DNA from: a bacterium
GTDB lineage: Bacteria; Bdellovibrionota_C; UBA2361; SZUA-149; JAEUWB01
Length of the DNA: 64,000 bases
Reading direction: 5' to 3'
Assembly: GCA_016786595.1 (NCBI GenBank)
Contig: JAEUWB010000011.1
Span: 1-64,000 of the forward strand
Shown here one piece after another: positions 59,481 through 64,000 of this stretch. Made by a program: the position numbers and the translations under genes. Numbering within the stretch: position 1 is the first letter of the stretch; every line of letters begins with the position of its first letter. The notes beneath the pieces are model-generated. The model had not been told where the DNA came from and did not search any database. It was given only the letters and a program-made list of their open reading frames with translations.

Positions 59481-62400
59481 ATGCCATTTTGCCATTTACA
59501 CACTCATACTCAATATAGCGTTCTTGATGGTGCAATTAAGATCAAAGATTTGATTGCAACTGTTAAGTCACTTGGACAAGAAAGCGTTGCCGTGACTGAT
59601 CACGGAGTGATGCACTCGGTCGTAGATTTTTACGAAGAGGCAAAAAATAACGGCATCCGTCCAATCGTCGGCTGCGAAGTCTATATCACAGCGGGTAGTC
59701 GTTTTGACCGTCGACCGGTGAAGCAAGGCGGAGCTGAAACCCACCATCTGACGTTGCTTGTGCAAAACAAGAAAGGTTTTGAAAATCTCAGCCGACTTTC
59801 CTCCTTAGGTTATCTTGAAGGCTTCTATCACAAACCACGCATCGATTTTGATTTGCTCAAAGAACATAGCGCAGGGCTGATCTGCTTAAGCGGATGCTTA
59901 GCTAGCGAATTTGCTGCCTATGCCAGTGAGGGTCAGGAAGATCGCGCCCGCGAAATTATTGAACGCTACGCACAAGTTTTTGGTGACAGATTTTTCCTTG
60001 AAGTTCAACCGCACGACCTCAAAGAACAGCGCATGCTGAATGCCGTTGCGCGTGAGCTCGGCAAGAGTTGTGGAATTCCCTTAGTTGCCACCAATGATGC
60101 CCACTATTTATACCGCGATGATTTGCGTGCACATGAAGTTTTACTCTGCGTTTCTACGGGGAAACTTTTAACCGATAAAGACCGTATGCAGCATCCCGGG
60201 TGCGATCTATATTTGAAAACAGAAGAAGAAATGTTGCGGGAGCTTCCTGATTTTGCCGATGCAGTTGAGTGCTCAGGCGAAATCGCCAAGCGCTGTGAAT
60301 TGGAATTTAATTTTAACACACATTACATGCCGCAGTTTGATATTGAGGCAGCGCCAGATGATTACTTTGCGCAACAGGCGCGGGAGGGCTTAACTCAGCG
60401 CTTTAAAGAATACGCATTATCCGGAAGGAAATTTTCTCCCGAACAAGTAACTGGATATGACGAGCGCTTGGAAGAAGAAATTAAGTTGATCCTACAAATG
60501 GGGTTTGAAGGCTACTTCCTTGTTGTGGCAGATTTCATCGGCTGGGCTAAATCAAACCAAATTGCAGTTGGTCCAGGCCGGGGCAGTGCTGCCGGATCAC
60601 TTGTCGCTTATGCCCTGGGCATTACAGACGTTGATCCCATCGAACACAAGCTCCTCTTCGAGCGGTTTTTAAATCCAGAACGTATTAGTTTGCCCGATAT
60701 TGATATTGATTTTTGTGTAAATGGCCGCGATCGCGTGATCGAATACGTGCGCGAGCGCTATGGTCGGGAAAAAGTTGCCCAAATTGTGACCTTTGGAACG
60801 CTTAAGGCCAAGGCTGTGATTAAGGATGTCGGTCGTGTTTTGGGCTTAAGTTTTGCCGAAACCGATCGCATTGCGAAATTAATTCCCGCACCACGTCAGG
60901 GTTTTGATTTTTCAATTGCCGAAGCCCTGCAGATGGAAAAGCGTCTGAAGGAGTTTAGTGAAGGTGAAGGAGCAGAGCTAATCCAATTGGCAATGAAGTT
61001 AGAGGGACTCTCTCGACATACTTCTACTCATGCCGCAGGGATTGTGATTGCTGACAGACCTGTGATGGAATTGCTGCCCTTGATGACCGATAAGGAAGGT
61101 CAGGTTATTACGCAACTTGCGATGGGTGCAGTTGAAAAACTTGGTCTTGTGAAATTTGACTTCCTAGGTTTGAAAACACTTACTGTTTTAGATCAGGCCT
61201 GCCGTTTAATCAGTTTAAGTGGAGCTGTGCCACCAAAATTAAGCGCCTTGCCATTAAACGACGAGCAGACTTACCGTTTAATCTCTGCTGGAAAAACAAC
61301 AGGAATTTTCCAGCTCGAATCCTCTGGCATTACCGACATGGTAATTCGCTTACGCCCTAACTGCTTCGAGGATATTGTGGCGATTCTCGCCTTATATCGA
61401 CCTGGGCCATTAGATGCTGGCATGGCCGATCACTTTATCAATCGCAAGCACGGCCGTGAGCCTGTGAAATATTTACATCCATTGCTGGAAACAATTCTGA
61501 AAGATACCTACGGAATTATTCTCTACCAAGAGCAAATCATGCAAATCGCGCGCGACCTTGCAGGTTACTCGCTCGGGGATGCGGATTTATTACGCCGCGC
61601 CATGGGTAAAAAGAAGCCAGCTGAAATGGCCAAGCAACGCAAACGTTTCATTGCTGGGGCAACTGCTAAGGGGTTAACGGAAGCTCTTGCAGTAGAAATT
61701 TTTGATCAAATGGAAACCTTTGCGCGCTACGGATTTAACCGTAGTCACTCTGTGGCCTACGCGTTAATTTCCTATCAGACTGCATATCTCAAAGCGCACT
61801 ACCCACGACAATTCTTGGCAGCATTAATGACATTTGAAATGCGTGATAGTGACAAAACGCTAAAAAATCTCAACGAATGTCGTGAGCTTGGAATTTCGAT
61901 TTTACCACCTGATGTTAACCGCGGGCTTGTCGGTTTTTCGGTAGATCGTGAGAGTATTTTGTTTGGGCTTGGTGCGATTAGTGGAATTGGCGAAAAAGGA
62001 GTTGAACAAATTATTGATGAGCGCAATCGGGGTGGTAATTTCGTAAGCTTACTTGACTTTTGTTGTCGCGTTGATCTTTCGGCAGTGAATCATCGGACTA
62101 TTGAAAATCTGATTAAGTCTGGTGCCTTTGATTGGACTGGCACCACGCGAGCGCAGTTATTTGCTGAATTAGATGAATGCATGAGCACCGGCGCGCGCTG
62201 GAAAGCGGACCGAGATTCAAATCAAATTTCGCTGTTTGGCAATGCTCTTGGAAAAGTTTCTAAGCCAACTCAGCTTGCGCGAATGGAGCGCAAAATTCCT
62301 GAATGGCCAAGTCAAACACGGCTTAGCTATGAGCGCGAGGCTTTAGGTTTTTATTTAAGTGGACATCCACTGGAACGCTTCCGCCCGGAGCTGAGGCGTC

Positions 62401-62942
62401 TAGGGAGTATGAGCATTGAAACTTTAGAAACGCAAATTGACGGTGTGCAAGTTTTAGTGGCGGGAGTGATTAATTTTCTTAAACTGAAAAATACTAAGAA
62501 AGGAGACCGCTACGCAACTTTCTCACTTGAAGATTTGACGAGTTACGTCGATGTGATTGTGTGGCCAGATGTTTACCAAAAAGTTCATGCTTTACTCGCT
62601 TCGGAGGATCCGATTATCGTCACAGGTCGACTTGATGTGACCGATGAAAGGCGCCAGATTATTGCTCAGGATATTCAGTCTGCAGTTACGCTTAGAGATA
62701 AAACCGCCAAGGAAGCGCTGGTGCGGGTAAGTCTTGAGCGTTGCTCTAACGAGCGTTTGCAAAAGCTTGAGTCTTTACTCAAGGAATTTAAGGGTGCCTG
62801 CCCAGTGAAATTAATTCTAGTTTCACCAAAGCAAAGCGAAGTGGTAGTTTCTTTACCGGAAGCAATTAAAATCGAACCTTCAGAGGCGCTTTGTAATAAG
62901 GCCGAAGAGCTTTTCGGTGAACCAGTTTTGCACTTTAGGTAA
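59481..62942 (+). CDS. dnaE: DNA polymerase III subunit alpha
   Basis: An 1153-residue replicative polymerase. The N-terminal PHP domain has CHLHTHTQYSVLDGA and VAVTDHGVMHS, here intact. The palm has GPGRGSAAGSLVAYALGI and the catalytic PDIDIDFC (Asp406, Asp408, Asp410 region). AYLKAHYPRQFLAALMTFEM and the OB-fold region near the end are standard. Length is normal for DnaE1. It is followed 3 bases later by a permease gene, an unusual neighbour. Confidence 0.97.
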   Translation: MPFCHLHTHTQYSVLDGAIKIKDLIATVKSLGQESVAVTDHGVMHSVVDFYEEAKNNGIRPIVGCEVYITAGSRFDRRPVKQGGAETHHLTLLVQNKKGFENLSRLSSLGYLEGFYHKPRIDFDLLKEHSAGLICLSGCLASEFAAYASEGQEDRAREIIERYAQVFGDRFFLEVQPHDLKEQRMLNAVARELGKSCGIPLVATNDAHYLYRDDLRAHEVLLCVSTGKLLTDKDRMQHPGCDLYLKTEEEMLRELPDFADAVECSGEIAKRCELEFNFNTHYMPQFDIEAAPDDYFAQQAREGLTQRFKEYALSGRKFSPEQVTGYDERLEEEIKLILQMGFEGYFLVVADFIGWAKSNQIAVGPGRGSAAGSLVAYALGITDVDPIEHKLLFERFLNPERISLPDIDIDFCVNGRDRVIEYVRERYGREKVAQIVTFGTLKAKAVIKDVGRVLGLSFAETDRIAKLIPAPRQGFDFSIAEALQMEKRLKEFSEGEGAELIQLAMKLEGLSRHTSTHAAGIVIADRPVMELLPLMTDKEGQVITQLAMGAVEKLGLVKFDFLGLKTLTVLDQACRLISLSGAVPPKLSALPLNDEQTYRLISAGKTTGIFQLESSGITDMVIRLRPNCFEDIVAILALYRPGPLDAGMADHFINRKHGREPVKYLHPLLETILKDTYGIILYQEQIMQIARDLAGYSLGDADLLRRAMGKKKPAEMAKQRKRFIAGATAKGLTEALAVEIFDQMETFARYGFNRSHSVAYALISYQTAYLKAHYPRQFLAALMTFEMRDSDKTLKNLNECRELGISILPPDVNRGLVGFSVDRESILFGLGAISGIGEKGVEQIIDERNRGGNFVSLLDFCCRVDLSAVNHRTIENLIKSGAFDWTGTTRAQLFAELDECMSTGARWKADRDSNQISLFGNALGKVSKPTQLARMERKIPEWPSQTRLSYEREALGFYLSGHPLERFRPELRRLGSMSIETLETQIDGVQVLVAGVINFLKLKNTKKGDRYATFSLEDLTSYVDVIVWPDVYQKVHALLASEDPIIVTGRLDVTDERRQIIAQDIQSAVTLRDKTAKEALVRVSLERCSNERLQKLESLLKEFKGACPVKLILVSPKQSEVVVSLPEAIKIEPSEALCNKAEELFGEPVLHFR

Positions 62943-62945
62943 GAC

Positions 62946-63974
62946 ATGAAAGACTTGAGTTTTGAAGAAAAGCGTTTTTTTATCATTCTTGCTGCAGCGG
63001 TTGCGACCTTGATTTGGATTCACGAAGTTGCAGTCTTGCTTTTTGTCTCCTACGGACTTGCGCTTGCATTTGACCCCTATGTCACGCGTTACGAAGCCAA
63101 GGGACGTAGCCGAGCGCGTAGTGCGATCTTTCTTGGCACCTTAGTGCTACTTGTTGCACTGATTGTGATTCTGTTGATCGTTCCTCCGCTGATCCGTGAA
63201 ACCGTTGATGTGATCGCTGAATTCCCTAGATACTTAGATTGGGTCAATGTTTTCATTCGTGAGCGCTTAGGCTCGGTTTTAAATTTTCCTAAAGACGTAT
63301 CCGTGGACCAGGAAGCGCTGCGTTCAGAATTAAGACGCTTGGGTACTACTTATGCCAATGAAATTTGGGAAGTTTTAAAAACGGGAATGCTGCAAGGCTA
63401 TTCAATTGGCCTTGCGCTCTTAAATATTTTATTGCTGCCATTTTTCACTTTTTACATGATTTGCGATTTGGAGCGTATCCATAGTTGGGGCGCCGAGTTA
63501 ATTCCTCCGCGATTTCGCAGTAAAACTTTAACTGTGCTCAAGCAAACACGCTCAATTCTTGGTGCCTTCGTGAAGGGCCAATTAATGGTCTGTTTTGCCC
63601 TGGGCATACTCTACAGCATTGGATTTTCAGTGATTAGCTTGCCTAATGCGATCGGCATCGGCATGAGTTCTGGGATGCTAGGAATTGTTCCTTATCTGGG
63701 CTCAACTGTTGCCTTGATTTTTGGAACACTTTTATCAGTTGTGACCTACGGAACTTTTACTGCTGTTTTCTTGGCTTGGACAGTAATTGCAGTTGTGCAG
63801 TTGCTTGAGTCATTCGTGCTTACTCCAAAATTAGTCGGTGAAACCGTCGGCGTACATCCTTTAGTCGTCATGGTTGCTTTAATGATTGGCGGAAATTTAT
63901 TTGGACTAGTTGGAATCGTGCTTGCTGTTCCTGTGGCCGCTGTTGCAAAAGTCCTGTTGCGTGAAATCAAATAG
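62946..63974 (+). CDS. AI-2E (PerM/UPF0118) family membrane protein
   Basis: A 342-residue membrane protein with about seven or eight hydrophobic segments, two near the start (about 10-40 and 58-82), the rest after 150. VFLAWTVIAVVQLLESFVLTPKLVGETVGVHPLVVMVALMIGGNLFGLVGIVLAVPVAAV contains the family signature. The family includes autoinducer-2 exporters and Na+/H+ antiporters, so the substrate cannot be given. It starts 3 bases after dnaE and may be co-transcribed. Confidence 0.9.
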   Translation: MKDLSFEEKRFFIILAAAVATLIWIHEVAVLLFVSYGLALAFDPYVTRYEAKGRSRARSAIFLGTLVLLVALIVILLIVPPLIRETVDVIAEFPRYLDWVNVFIRERLGSVLNFPKDVSVDQEALRSELRRLGTTYANEIWEVLKTGMLQGYSIGLALLNILLLPFFTFYMICDLERIHSWGAELIPPRFRSKTLTVLKQTRSILGAFVKGQLMVCFALGILYSIGFSVISLPNAIGIGMSSGMLGIVPYLGSTVALIFGTLLSVVTYGTFTAVFLAWTVIAVVQLLESFVLTPKLVGETVGVHPLVVMVALMIGGNLFGLVGIVLAVPVAAVAKVLLREIK

Positions 63975-64000
63975 CAACTGAATCTTCTCTAGGATTAGTG

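Noticed and set aside
1-64000. CRISPR arrays, insertion sequences, prophage and rRNA genes
   Set aside because: None was found. The regular repeats at the left end are protein-coding, and the other repeats lack spacer arrays or transposase genes.

Overview
The window comes from the chromosome of a Gram-negative bacterium with a complete Tol-Pal envelope system, type IV-pilus-like minor pilins, a TolC/RND pump, many lipoproteins with clear lipoboxes and a bifunctional penicillin-binding protein. Base composition is moderate, a little AT-rich by eye. Gene content and order (secG with tRNA-Leu, a tol-pal locus with minor pilins, an Hdr-like iron-sulfur membrane protein, DUF465, DUF3617) resemble the group formerly called Deltaproteobacteria or relatives. 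There is no rRNA gene in the window, so the assignment is an inference.

Layout. 1-5.1 kb: a truncated collagen-like protein of Gly-Ala-Thr repeats, a small exported protein, a multi-membrane-spanning TPR glycosyltransferase, a dolichyl-phosphate-mannose-synthase-like GT2 enzyme and a DUF2304 protein. Together these could form a surface glycoprotein module. 5.1-13.4 kb: secreted trypsin-like protease, cold-shock protein, hybrid histidine kinase, a repeat-rich gap with a 127-bp foldback, a small conserved protein, alpha/beta hydrolase, Na+/H+-type antiporter and a DUF1579 lipoprotein. 13.4-16.1 kb: tRNA-Leu(GAG), secG, tpiA and gap, with no pgk. 16.2-26.2 kb: tolQ, tolR, tolA, four prepilin-like genes, a small acidic Cys protein, tolB, pal and cpoB. 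26.2-31.8 kb: ribF, an RluD-type pseudouridine synthase, a HAD phosphatase, pgeF, DUF465 and a secreted glycosidase-like protein. 31.8-36.4 kb: RND pump and TolC, with no adaptor gene. 36.9-47.9 kb: asd, truA, a PBP1-type protein, yebC, ruvA, ruvB and an NtrY-like kinase. 48-59 kb: a helical-repeat protein, fbp, a DUF3617 protein, an Hdr-like iron-sulfur protein, a CorC/HlyC-type protein, a degenerate PHP protein, an HU-like protein with a signal peptide, a Phd/PIN toxin-antitoxin pair and two exported proteins. 58.9-64 kb: a spermidine-acetyltransferase-like protein, dnaE and an AI-2E family permease.

The intergenic spaces are unusually rich in perfect or near-perfect inverted repeats. At least one palindromic family (core GGCTTGAACTT) recurs after several genes. 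Some single genes (8991-9956, 10351-12234, 36919-37407, 48193-49512, 57958-58719) use more GC-rich codons than their neighbours and lie next to strong hairpins, which may mark separate acquisition.

The features most worth a second look are the collagen/glycosyltransferase module, the HU-like protein with an export signal and a hairpin over its ribosome binding site, the leaderless promoter/operator of the toxin-antitoxin pair, the minor-pilin genes inside the tol-pal locus and the interspersed palindrome family. No CRISPR array, insertion sequence or prophage was seen.
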